5,618 nucleotides of DNA from Clostridia bacterium (GTDB lineage: Bacteria > Bacillota > Clostridia > TANB77 > CAG-508). Positions 1 to 5,618 of the stretch are shown here, in pieces. Position 1 is the stretch's first letter; each line of letters starts with the position of its first letter. The stretch is from the NCBI GenBank assembly GCA_022790685.1, contig JAAVXQ010000036.1, positions 1 through 5,618 of the forward strand. Reading direction: 5' to 3'. The position numbers and the translations under genes are program-made. Below the pieces are notes generated by a model that made no database searches, had not been told where the DNA came from, and saw only the letters and a program-made list of their open reading frames with translations.

Positions 1-273
1 AAAGAAATATTAGAAATAAGCTCTAATATGATGAAAAATAATAAATTTAATTACATCAAATTATTACTTTCATTTATTGGTTGGTATTTACTATTTGGAA
101 TAATTGCTTATATTTCAAAAGAATTCTTACCTCAAATTGTATCAATGTTTGTAGATTATATACCAACACTATTATTAGTACCATATATTACAATTACACA
201 ACTTGCATTTTATGAAAATGTAAAAACTAATATTAATAGCAATGATAATGCGACTTTAGAAACTGAAGAATAA
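1..273 (+). CDS. DUF975-like integral membrane protein, C-terminal part (5' end outside window)
   Basis: The reading frame is open from the first base of the window, and 90 residues are visible before the TAA at 271-273. Two adjacent ATG codons at 28-33 could be read as a start. However, no purine-rich ribosome binding site precedes them, and the nine codons before them (KEILEISSN) fit the protein, so this is most likely the tail of a longer gene. Two hydrophobic segments are visible, about residues 19-38 and 51-70 counted from base 1. From memory, the spacing of SFIGW (24-28), VPY (60-62) and AFYE (69-72), with a helix ending in MMKNNK before the first segment, resembles the C-terminus of DUF975 proteins. 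These are poorly characterised multi-pass membrane proteins common in Firmicutes. The last 18 or so residues are polar and acidic. The gene converges on tex and shares its terminator. Family assignment is by motif recall only; the function is unknown. Confidence 0.7.
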   Translation, partial: KEILEISSNMMKNNKFNYIKLLLSFIGWYLLFGIIAYISKEFLPQIVSMFVDYIPTLLLVPYITITQLAFYENVKTNINSNDNATLETEE

Positions 274-288
274 ATATTATACAATTCA

Positions 289-318
289 AAAAGCAGAAAC
301 TTTTAAGTTTCTGCTTTT
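289..318. terminator. Bidirectional intrinsic terminator between the DUF975-like gene and tex
   Basis: A perfect inverted repeat (289-302 pairing with 305-318) contains the GC-bearing core GCAGAAACTT/AAGTTTCTGC. On the plus strand the stem runs into TTTTATTTTATTT. On the minus strand the distal arm ends in a T run (TTTTTGAATTG). It starts 16 bp after the upstream stop codon and ends 4 bp from the tex stop, so it can end transcription from both convergent genes. Confidence 0.88.
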
Positions 319-321
319 ATT

Positions 322-2481
322 TTATTTACATTCTTTCATACTTAAACTTACTTTCTGCTTTTCTCTATCGATTCCTATGACTCTTACCTTTACAATATCT
401 CCAACAGATACTACTTCTGATGGACTTTTAATATATCGGTCTGTCATTTGTGATATATGAACTAATCCATCATGTTTAACTCCTACATCAATAAATGCTC
501 CAAAATCTATAACATTTCTAACTGTTCCTGTTAAAGTCATTCCCTCTTGTAAGTCCTCAAATTTTAATACATCACTTCTTAATATTGGCTTTGGAAGATC
601 TTCTCTTGGATCTCTACCTGGTTTTGATAATTCATCAATTATATCTTTTAATGTTAATGTTCCTATATTAAGTTCTTCTGCTATTTTTGATACATCAATT
701 TTTGATAAATCTTTTTTTAAAGAATCTATTTTTGATTTTTCTGTCAAGTTTTCCACAGAGTATCCCAGTTTTGTTAATAACTTTTCGGTAGCTTCATAAC
801 TTTCTGGGTGTACTCCTGTAATTTCTAAAGGATTATTTCCATTAAATACTCTTATAAATCCAGCACATTGCTTATATGCAGCTTGGCCTAATTTTGGAAC
901 TTTTAATAAATCTTTTCTTTGCTTTATTTCTCCATTTTCATCTCTATATTTTACTATGTTTTTTGCAATAGTATTATTAATTCCTGAAACATATGAAAGT
1001 AATGATGGTGTTGCAGTATTTACATCAACACCAACAGAGTTAACAGCATCTTCTACTACTCCTGTTAGACTTTCTGATAGTTTCTTTTGATTTACATCAT
1101 GCTGGTATTGACCAACTCCTATTGCCTTTGGATCTATTTTTACAAGTTCAGATAATGGATCTTGAAGTCTTCTTGCTATTGATATTGCTCCTCTTAATGA
1201 AACATTTATATCTGGATATTCTTCTGTTGCAAGTTTTGACGCAGAATATACTGACGCACCAGCCTCACTTACTATTGCATAATATATTTCTTTGTCAATT
1301 TCTTTAATCATATTTGATACAAAATTTTCTGACTCCCTAGATGCTGTACCATTTCCTATTGCTATCATATTCACATTATGTTTTTCAATTAACCCTTTTA
1401 ATATTTTTTTTGCACCTTCAACATCATTTTGTGGCTCTGTTGGATATACTGTAACTGTATCTAATAATTTTCCTGTTTTATCTATAACAGCTATTTTACA
1501 TCCTGTCCTATAGGCTGGGTCAAATCCCATTACTGTCATTTCTTTAATTGGTGGTTGAAGTAACAATTGTTTAGCATTTTTTCCAAATACTTTTATTGCT
1601 TTTTCTTCTGAGCGTTCTGTTAGGTCACTTCTTATTTCTCTTTCTATTGATGGCTCTATTAATCTTTTATACGCATCTTCAATTGTATTTGCTAGCATTT
1701 CATTATATTGACTTTTATAGTCTTTTATTATTTGTTTTCTTAAATAATCTAGTATTTTTTCTTCTGGTTTATCAATCTTTACTTTTAGAAATTCTTCTTT
1801 TTCCCCTCTGTTTATCGCTAAAATTCTATGACTAGGAATTCTTAATATTGGTTCACTAAATTCATAATAAGTCTCATATGCTGATTTTTCTTCTTCATTT
1901 GTGGCCTTTGAGGAAATAACAGCTTCTCTAAAGCAAAAGGATTTTATTCTTTTTCTATAATCAGCATCATCAGCAATATTTTCCGCAATAATATCTAAAG
2001 CACCTTGTATTGCTTCATCTTCTGTAGTTACTCCTTTTTCTTCATTTATGTACTCTTTTGCTATTTCATAAATAGATTTTTTTTCTTCTTGATTGTATAT
2101 AATTTCGCTTAAAGGTTCTAAACCTTTTTCTTTTGCAATTGTTGCTCTTGTCCTCTTTTTAGGTTTATATGGTCTATATATATCCTCAAGTTCTGAAAGT
2201 ACCATTGTACTTGCTATTTTTATTGTAAGTTCGTCTGTAAGTTTTCCTTGTTCATCAATAAGTCTTATAATTTCTTCTTTTCTAGCTTCTAAATTTCTTA
2301 AATATTTTAATCTTTCCTCAAGAGTTCTTAAAACTTCATCACTTAAGTTTCCTGTAACTTCTTTTCTGTAACGAGCTATAAATGGTATTGTATTTCCTTC
2401 ATCAATTAAATTTACTGTCTTTTCAACTTGTTCTTCTCTAATATTTAATTCTTCTGCAATTTTCTTAAATATCTTATCCAT
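322..2481 (-). CDS. tex: Tex family S1 RNA-binding transcription accessory protein
   Basis: The 719-residue product matches the usual length of Firmicutes Tex proteins and appears complete. Tex is a cytoplasmic nucleic-acid-binding protein, related to eukaryotic Spt6, that affects transcription; its exact role in most bacteria is unsettled. Visible architecture: an N-terminal helical region with the typical IPFIARYRKE (32-41) and EDIYRPYKPKKRTRA (99-113) motifs. Next comes a YqgF/RNase H-like domain beginning GFDPAYRTGCK (319-329) and continuing through GNGTASRE (377-384) and SEAGASVYSAS (405-415). A conserved block LRGAISIARRLQDPL (429-443) and VGQYQHDV (456-463) follow. Helix-hairpin-helix segments lie around 480-550, then HPESY (558-562) and PGRDPRE (621-627). 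A C-terminal S1 domain spans about 646-716 (GTVRNVIDFGAFIDVG, DGLVHISQM). The ATG is preceded by GAAAGG at 7-8 nt. It lies 33 bp downstream of the ABC-F gene with no terminator between them, so the two are probably cotranscribed. No truncation or missing motif is seen. Confidence 0.96.
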   Translation of the reverse strand: MDKIFKKIAEELNIREEQVEKTVNLIDEGNTIPFIARYRKEVTGNLSDEVLRTLEERLKYLRNLEARKEEIIRLIDEQGKLTDELTIKIASTMVLSELEDIYRPYKPKKRTRATIAKEKGLEPLSEIIYNQEEKKSIYEIAKEYINEEKGVTTEDEAIQGALDIIAENIADDADYRKRIKSFCFREAVISSKATNEEEKSAYETYYEFSEPILRIPSHRILAINRGEKEEFLKVKIDKPEEKILDYLRKQIIKDYKSQYNEMLANTIEDAYKRLIEPSIEREIRSDLTERSEEKAIKVFGKNAKQLLLQPPIKEMTVMGFDPAYRTGCKIAVIDKTGKLLDTVTVYPTEPQNDVEGAKKILKGLIEKHNVNMIAIGNGTASRESENFVSNMIKEIDKEIYYAIVSEAGASVYSASKLATEEYPDINVSLRGAISIARRLQDPLSELVKIDPKAIGVGQYQHDVNQKKLSESLTGVVEDAVNSVGVDVNTATPSLLSYVSGINNTIAKNIVKYRDENGEIKQRKDLLKVPKLGQAAYKQCAGFIRVFNGNNPLEITGVHPESYEATEKLLTKLGYSVENLTEKSKIDSLKKDLSKIDVSKIAEELNIGTLTLKDIIDELSKPGRDPREDLPKPILRSDVLKFEDLQEGMTLTGTVRNVIDFGAFIDVGVKHDGLVHISQMTDRYIKSPSEVVSVGDIVKVRVIGIDREKQKVSLSMKECK

Positions 2482-2489
2482 GTTTTTTT

Positions 2490-2495
2490 CCTTTC
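2490..2495 (-). promoter_or_regulatory. Ribosome binding site of tex
   Basis: On the minus strand GAAAGG lies 8 nt before the ATG at 2479-2481. It sits inside the 33-bp gap after the ABC-F stop codon. This supports the chosen start and independent initiation within a shared transcript. Confidence 0.7.
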
Positions 2496-2514
2496 TTCAA
2501 GGTAACTTTTTATT

Positions 2515-4098
2515 TTATCTATTTTCTTCTAAGTATTCATCATATGTGCATTCTCTAATGACAACATTATTATTAGAAATATCAACTATTTTATTTGCAA
2601 CTGTTTGTGTAAGCTGATGATCATGAGAAGTAAATATCATTATTCCTTTAAACTTTTGCATACCTTCATTTAATGCTGTTATACTTTCCATATCTAAATG
2701 ATTTGTTGGTTCATCAAACATTAGAAAGTTTGCTCCTGAAAGCATTAGTTTCGAAAGTACACATCTTACTTTTTCTCCTCCTGACAAAACATTTACTTCT
2801 TTTAAAGCTTCTTCTCCTGAAAATAACATTCTCCCTAAAAAGCTTCTTACATATGTTTCATCTGGATCTTTTGAATACATACGAAGCCAATCTGTAATGC
2901 TTATATCTGTATCAAACATATAATTATTATCTTTTGGAAAATAATCTGTGCTAATAGTAGTTCCCCAAATTATTTCTCCAGAATCTGGCTCCATTTCTCC
3001 AGCTAAAATTTGAAATAATACTGTTTTTGCAATTTCATTATCTGAAAGAAGAGCTATTTTATCTTCTCTTTTTACTGTAAAGCTTACATTATCTAGTATT
3101 TTTTCTCCATTAATTGTTTTGCTAAGATTCTTTATTTCTAATACTTCTTTACCTTGTTCTCTATCTGGCTTAAAGTCTATATATGGATATTTTCTATTTG
3201 ATGGTTTTATTTCATCTAATTCAATTTTTTCCAATGATTTTTTTCTTGATGTAGCTTGTTTTGATTTAGAAGCATTAGCACTAAATCTAGCAATAAATTC
3301 TTGAAGTTCTTTAATTCTTTCTTCTTTTTTCTTGTTTGCATCTTTCATCTGTTTTAATGCAAGCTGACTTGACTCATACCAAAAATCGTAGTTTCCTGGA
3401 TATACCTTTATTTTTCCAAAATCCACATCAGCTATATGTGTACAAACTTTATTTAAAAAATATCTATCATGAGATACTACTATTACTGTATTTTCAAAAT
3501 CCATCAAAAAGTCTTGAAGCCAATTAATAGTCTTAATATCTAAGTCATTTGTAGGCTCATCCAATAAAAGTACATCTGGATTTCCAAATAAAGCTTGAGC
3601 TAAAAGAACTTTAACTTTATCCTTAGCTTCAATTTCACTCATATATTTATAATGCATATCAGCTTCTATTCCCAAATCATTTAAAAGTTTGGCACTGTCT
3701 GCTTCTGCATTCCATCCGTCTAATTCAGCAAATCTTTCTTCTAGTTTAGCTGCTTTCATTCCATCTTCTTCTGAAAAATCTGGTTTAGCATATATGCTAT
3801 CTTTTTCTTTCATAATTCTATAAAGTTCTTCATTTCCCATCATTACTGTATCAATTAATGTATAACCTTCATATGCAAAGTGATCTTGCTTTAGAATAGA
3901 TAGTCTTTCTCCTTTATCTAAAATTACTTCGCCTTTGTTAGGTTCTATTTCACCAGATAATATTTTTAAAAATGTTGATTTACCAGCACCATTAGCACCA
4001 ATAATTCCGTAACAATTTCCTTTTGTAAATTTAATATTTACATCTTCAAATAAAACTCTTTTTCCAAATCTAAGTGTTACTCCACTTGCATTTAACAT
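2515..4098 (-). CDS. ABC-F family ATPase, YkpA/YbiT type
   Basis: The 527-residue product has two tandem ATP-binding domains and no transmembrane segment, the hallmark of soluble ABC-F proteins that act on ribosomes rather than as transporters. NBD1: Walker A GANGAGKS (34-41), Walker B VLLLDE (176-181) followed by PTNDLD, H-switch SH (209-210). Linker, about 242-318: a charged helical arm with ARFSANASKSKQATSRKK (270-287), which I recognise from the YbiT/YkpA subgroup. NBD2: signature LSGGEK (438-443), Walker B FLMFDE (458-463) followed by PTNHLD, SHD at 491-493. Two motifs are non-canonical: the NBD1 signature reads MSEIEAKD (153-160) and the NBD2 P-loop reads SDNEIAKT (352-359), keeping the Lys-Thr but lacking both glycines. 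Length is close to E. coli YbiT and B. subtilis YkpA. AGGAGG lies 10 nt before the ATG. The gene is first in an operon with tex. The linker gives no specific sign of antibiotic resistance; a housekeeping translation role is more likely, by inference. Confidence 0.94.
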   Translation of the reverse strand: MLNASGVTLRFGKRVLFEDVNIKFTKGNCYGIIGANGAGKSTFLKILSGEIEPNKGEVILDKGERLSILKQDHFAYEGYTLIDTVMMGNEELYRIMKEKDSIYAKPDFSEEDGMKAAKLEERFAELDGWNAEADSAKLLNDLGIEADMHYKYMSEIEAKDKVKVLLAQALFGNPDVLLLDEPTNDLDIKTINWLQDFLMDFENTVIVVSHDRYFLNKVCTHIADVDFGKIKVYPGNYDFWYESSQLALKQMKDANKKKEERIKELQEFIARFSANASKSKQATSRKKSLEKIELDEIKPSNRKYPYIDFKPDREQGKEVLEIKNLSKTINGEKILDNVSFTVKREDKIALLSDNEIAKTVLFQILAGEMEPDSGEIIWGTTISTDYFPKDNNYMFDTDISITDWLRMYSKDPDETYVRSFLGRMLFSGEEALKEVNVLSGGEKVRCVLSKLMLSGANFLMFDEPTNHLDMESITALNEGMQKFKGIMIFTSHDHQLTQTVANKIVDISNNNVVIRECTYDEYLEENR

Positions 4099-4108
4099 TT
4101 CCTTGATA

Positions 4109-4114
4109 CCTCCT
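4109..4114 (-). promoter_or_regulatory. Ribosome binding site of the ABC-F gene
   Basis: A full AGGAGG on the minus strand sits 10 nt before the ATG at 4096-4098. A second purine stretch, AAGGAA, directly abuts the ATG. This is the strongest Shine-Dalgarno match in the window and fixes the start of the ABC-F protein. Confidence 0.85.
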
Positions 4115-4133
4115 AAAAGATTTTAACTATATG

Positions 4134-4162
4134 ATTATACAATATTTCTTTTAATAATTCAA
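4134..4162 (-). promoter_or_regulatory. Sigma-A-type promoter of the ABC-F/tex operon
   Basis: Read on the minus strand: -35 TTGAAT (4157-4162), a 17-bp spacer, and a perfect -10 TATAAT (4134-4139). Transcription would start near 4127, leaving a leader of about 28 nt that contains the AGGAGG. This leader is too short for a riboswitch or attenuator. Confidence 0.82.
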
Positions 4163-4188
4163 ATTTTTTGTTTAATTTTAAATTTGCA

Positions 4189-4231
4189 TATAAGATTTTC
4201 CATTAAAGATTAAAAATTATAGAATCTTATA
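4189..4231. repeat. Inverted repeat midway between the divergent promoters
   Basis: TATAAGATT at 4189-4197 is the exact reverse complement of AATCTTATA at 4223-4231, with a 25-bp spacer. It lies between the two outward-facing -35 boxes (4157-4162 and 4245-4250), where an operator or upstream activator site could sit. The DNA here is very AT-rich, so a 9-bp match could be chance. It has no T-tract placement that would make it a terminator. Confidence 0.35.
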
Positions 4232-4244
4232 AATTGTAACCAAA

Positions 4245-4272
4245 TTGTTATTGTATACATGTTTATTATAAT
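4245..4272 (+). promoter_or_regulatory. Sigma-A-type promoter of the 238-residue hypothetical gene
   Basis: -35 TTGTTA (4245-4250), a 16-bp spacer and a perfect -10 TATAAT (4267-4272). The start of transcription is expected near 4279, giving a leader of about 32 nt before the ATG at 4311. The spacer contains the 8-bp palindrome TGTATACA (4252-4259), a possible repressor site. Confidence 0.72.
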
Positions 4273-4295
4273 ATATAATTAAATTGATATATTGT

Positions 4296-4303
4296 AAGTG
4301 GGG
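4296..4303 (+). promoter_or_regulatory. Ribosome binding site that decides the start of the hypothetical gene
   Basis: AAGTGGGG ends 7 nt before the ATG at 4311. It is a G-rich, imperfect Shine-Dalgarno sequence. It favours the ATG over an in-frame TTG at 4284, which would lie about 5 nt from the expected transcription start and have no room for a ribosome binding site. Confidence 0.6.
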
Positions 4304-4310
4304 AATTAAA

Positions 4311-5027
4311 ATGATATATTTTATATCTTTATTAAAAGATCTTTTTAATTCATATAAATTTGAACATAGTTTAGCTTTTGAATGTTATAATTCAACTTTT
4401 AATAAAAAAGAGCTTAGCTTTATTATGTATGCTCAAAATTTAGAAAATGAAGAAAATAACTATGAAAATAGTGACTATATTACAGAAATAGATGATTCTA
4501 ATAAAAAAACAAGTTTATTAGATAGATTTAAAGCTCTATTTAATAAGCAAAAAGCTCTTCCTGATCCAAACCGAGAATATACTATGGATGATTGGATAAA
4601 TGCACAAAAAAACCCTATTTCAAGAATGTTTTCCAATATTATGGAAGCTTCTACTCATGCAATTCAGAATATTTTATCAAAAATGCAATCTAAAAAAATA
4701 GAAAAACAAAATATTCCTACTACTCCTAGTCAAAATTTTGAAATGTCTAATAAATCTACTGCTGAAGATAGAGGTGTTATAAATCCAATTTTTCCTAAAC
4801 CTATTGCAAAGCAAAAACCTTTTGTTCCTTTGAAAAATACTCCTGTAGTAGAAGAAATATCTATTGATGATTCTGAACTTGTAGAAGAAAAAAATACATT
4901 AGAAAGTAATTCAAAAGCAGAAAAATCAGAACCTACTGAACCAACTAATTCAGGATTAGTTGTAGAAAATATAAATTTAGAAATGCCTGTTCAGGATAAA
5001 AATGATAGAAACGATGATTCAAGATAA
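4311..5027 (+). CDS. Hypothetical protein, hydrophilic, 238 residues
   Basis: I do not recognise this protein. The frame also extends upstream to a TTG at 4284, but the ATG at 4311 has a ribosome binding site at correct spacing and fits the promoter. Residues 1-38 are mixed hydrophobic and aromatic (MIYFISLLKDLF) but too interrupted by charge for a clear signal peptide or membrane helix. A second methionine at 39 is a weaker alternative start without a good binding site. Residues 43-62 are acidic and Asn-rich. Segments 68-80 (SLLDRFKALFNKQ) and about 103-127 look like amphipathic helices, with DDW at 93-95 between them. Residues 158-176 are Pro/Lys-rich. From 179 onward the chain is acidic, Ser/Glu/Asn-rich and probably disordered, with a weak internal similarity between VVEEISIDD (179-187) and VVENINLEM (217-225). 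There is one cysteine (25). No catalytic motif is visible. It is transcribed alone, divergently from the ABC-F/tex operon and convergently with the MucBP gene. It reads as a real gene because it has promoter, binding site and terminator; function is unknown. Confidence 0.8.
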   Translation: MIYFISLLKDLFNSYKFEHSLAFECYNSTFNKKELSFIMYAQNLENEENNYENSDYITEIDDSNKKTSLLDRFKALFNKQKALPDPNREYTMDDWINAQKNPISRMFSNIMEASTHAIQNILSKMQSKKIEKQNIPTTPSQNFEMSNKSTAEDRGVINPIFPKPIAKQKPFVPLKNTPVVEEISIDDSELVEEKNTLESNSKAEKSEPTEPTNSGLVVENINLEMPVQDKNDRNDDSR

Positions 5028-5044
5028 ATATTTTAGTTTAAAAT

Positions 5045-5087
5045 AAAAATAACTCTTATAAAGTTTTCTTTTATAAGAGTTATTTTT
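5045..5087. terminator. Bidirectional intrinsic terminator between the hypothetical gene and the MucBP gene
   Basis: The inverted repeat pairs 5045-5062 with 5070-5087 around a 7-nt loop, with core AACTCTTATAA/TTATAAGAGTT. The plus strand ends in seven T's (5083-5089). On the minus strand the stem is followed by TTTTTATTTTAAAC. It lies 17 bp after one stop codon and 4 bp from the other, so it serves both convergent genes. Confidence 0.88.
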
Positions 5088-5091
5088 TTAT

Positions 5092-5618
5092 TTATCTATC
5101 CTGTTTTTTCTTTTTGATGTTTAATATTATTATTTGTAATATATTTATAAATATTACTAATGAAATTGTTCCTACTGCAATCACTGGTAGATTATCACCT
5201 GTATTTGGAGTGTTTATAGGTTTATGGTTATTATTATTGTCTGCTGGTTTTGAAGGTTTCTCTGTGTTTTCTGGTTGTGGATTTTCTGGTACTTTTACTA
5301 CTATTTCTTCAGGTTTTTTATCATAATAATATTTTACTACTATGTCTTCCCTTGTCATTTTTCCACTGGTGTTGTCTGTTTTTTCTACAAAGTCATATCC
5401 TTCAAAATTCTTGTTTTCTGACATGTAATTGTCTCCCTCATGTCCATTTATTACTACATCTTCTGTTAATTTGTTTCCTGTTTTCTTATCTATATATTCT
5501 ACAATTACTTTTGTCTTTTTAATATAGTAATATCTTACCTCTATTTCTTCTTTGCTCATGGTTCCTTCTGAATTTCCTGGTAGTTTTTCTTCTACTATGT
5601 CATATCCTTCTATTTCTT
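5092..5618 (-). CDS. MucBP-repeat cell-wall-anchored surface protein, C-terminal part (5' end outside window)
   Basis: The frame stays open from the TAA at 5092-5094 to the right edge, giving 174 visible residues of a longer protein. The ATG at 5557-5559 is internal: it falls inside a repeat unit (EGTMSKEEI) and has no binding site. Numbering from that methionine, the second repeat contains VIVEYIDKKTG (18-28), EGYDFVEK (53-60) and VVKYYYDKK (74-82), typical of MucBP domains. These occur in tandem on Firmicutes adhesins and are linked to mucin or glycan binding. The tail of a preceding unit (EGYDIVEEK, then VRYYYIKK) is also present. Next come a Pro/Glu/Lys/Asn-rich wall-spanning linker (83-115), the sortase motif TPNTG (117-121) followed by D, a hydrophobic helix (about 124-148) and the basic tail KKKKQDR. 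The protein is therefore exported and covalently attached to peptidoglycan, by family knowledge. The N-terminal signal peptide and any ligand-binding domain lie outside the window, so the ligand cannot be inferred. Confidence 0.88.
   Translation of the reverse strand, partial: EIEGYDIVEEKLPGNSEGTMSKEEIEVRYYYIKKTKVIVEYIDKKTGNKLTEDVVINGHEGDNYMSENKNFEGYDFVEKTDNTSGKMTREDIVVKYYYDKKPEEIVVKVPENPQPENTEKPSKPADNNNNHKPINTPNTGDNLPVIAVGTISLVIFINILQIIILNIKKKKQDR
5095..5211 (-). other. Cell-wall sorting signal with TPNTG motif
   Basis: This is the coding segment for TPNTG (5197-5211), a short DNLP spacer region, about 25 hydrophobic residues and a terminal lysine cluster. The arrangement is that of sortase substrates. 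The first position is Thr in place of the Leu of classical LPXTG, while the P-x-T-G core is intact. A sortase would cut between the Thr and Gly of the motif. Confidence 0.8.
5314..5610 (-). repeat. Tandem MucBP protein repeat, one full spacing and a partial upstream unit
   Basis: The block EGYD-(I/F)-VE...G-x-M-(S/T)-(K/R)-E-(E/D)-I-x-V-(R/K)-YYY-x-KK occurs twice. The EGYD motifs are 69 residues (207 bp) apart, and the YYY motifs are 67 residues apart because of a two-residue length difference. Similarity is at protein level; the DNA copies have diverged, so this is not a recent duplication. More units probably lie beyond the right edge. Confidence 0.75.

Noticed and set aside
1122..3527. 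Several plus-strand open frames of 60-92 codons opposite tex and the ABC-F gene
   Set aside because: They are antisense shadows with Leu/Phe/Ser-rich translations produced by the Lys/Glu/Asp-rich coding strands; no promoter or ribosome binding site was seen for them.
2515..4098. Antibiotic-resistance ABC-F (target protection) protein
   Set aside because: The linker motif and length match the YkpA/YbiT housekeeping subgroup, and operon context with tex does not suggest resistance; sequence alone cannot exclude it fully.
4284..4310. TTG at 4284 as start of the hypothetical gene, adding nine residues
   Set aside because: It would lie about 5 nt after the expected transcription start with no ribosome binding site, while the ATG at 4311 has AAGTGGGG at 7-nt spacing.
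4099..4310. Riboswitch, small RNA or attenuator in the divergent intergenic region
   Set aside because: Both predicted leaders are only about 30 nt, and no GC-containing stem with a T tract or known aptamer core is visible.
5114..5522. Two plus-strand frames opposite the MucBP gene
   Set aside because: They are low-complexity hydrophobic translations antisense to a well-supported gene, and no initiation signal was seen for them.
5557..5559. ATG as the start of a 155-residue MucBP protein
   Set aside because: The frame is open to the window edge, the upstream codons complete a MucBP unit, and no ribosome binding site is present; it is an internal methionine.
1..5618. Mobile element, prophage, CRISPR array, toxin-antitoxin or new defence system
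   Set aside because: No transposase, integrase, terminal repeats, regularly spaced direct repeats or small overlapping gene pairs are present; the window holds mostly conserved core genes plus one surface protein and one orphan.

Overview
The window is AT-rich DNA from a low-GC Gram-positive bacterium, most likely a member of the Clostridia or a related Firmicutes lineage. This rests on the strongly A/T-ending codons, AGGAGG-type ribosome binding sites, consensus sigma-A-type promoters, a cell-wall-sorted MucBP surface protein, and the family make-up (DUF975-like membrane protein, Tex, YkpA/YbiT-type ABC-F). Genus or species cannot be settled from the sequence alone.

Layout. (1) 1-273, plus strand: the 3' end of a membrane protein gene that enters from outside the window and resembles the C-terminus of the DUF975 family. 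(2) 289-318: a hairpin terminator shared by this gene and the convergent tex gene. (3) 322-4098, minus strand: a two-gene operon in the order ABC-F ATPase then tex, 33 bp apart, driven by a near-consensus promoter at 4134-4162. (4) 4099-4310: a 212-bp divergent intergenic region with two back-to-back promoters, a 9-bp inverted repeat between them, and a TGTATACA palindrome in one promoter spacer. (5) 4311-5027, plus strand: a 238-residue protein that I do not recognise, with its own promoter. (6) 5045-5087: a second bidirectional terminator. (7) 5092-5618, minus strand: the 3' end of a MucBP-repeat surface protein with a C-terminal sortase signal (TPNTG, a membrane helix and a basic tail), running off the right edge.

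The ABC-F/tex pair couples two proteins linked to the translation and transcription machinery (a ribosome-associated ABC-F ATPase and the S1-domain RNA-binding protein Tex) and looks like housekeeping DNA. The surface protein suggests life near mucus or host glycans. I see no CRISPR array, transposase, integrase, tRNA or rRNA, and no clear new multi-gene system. The least explained parts are the orphan 238-residue protein and the divergent regulatory region in front of it. The ABC-F protein has one composite ATPase site that looks intact and one that looks degenerate.
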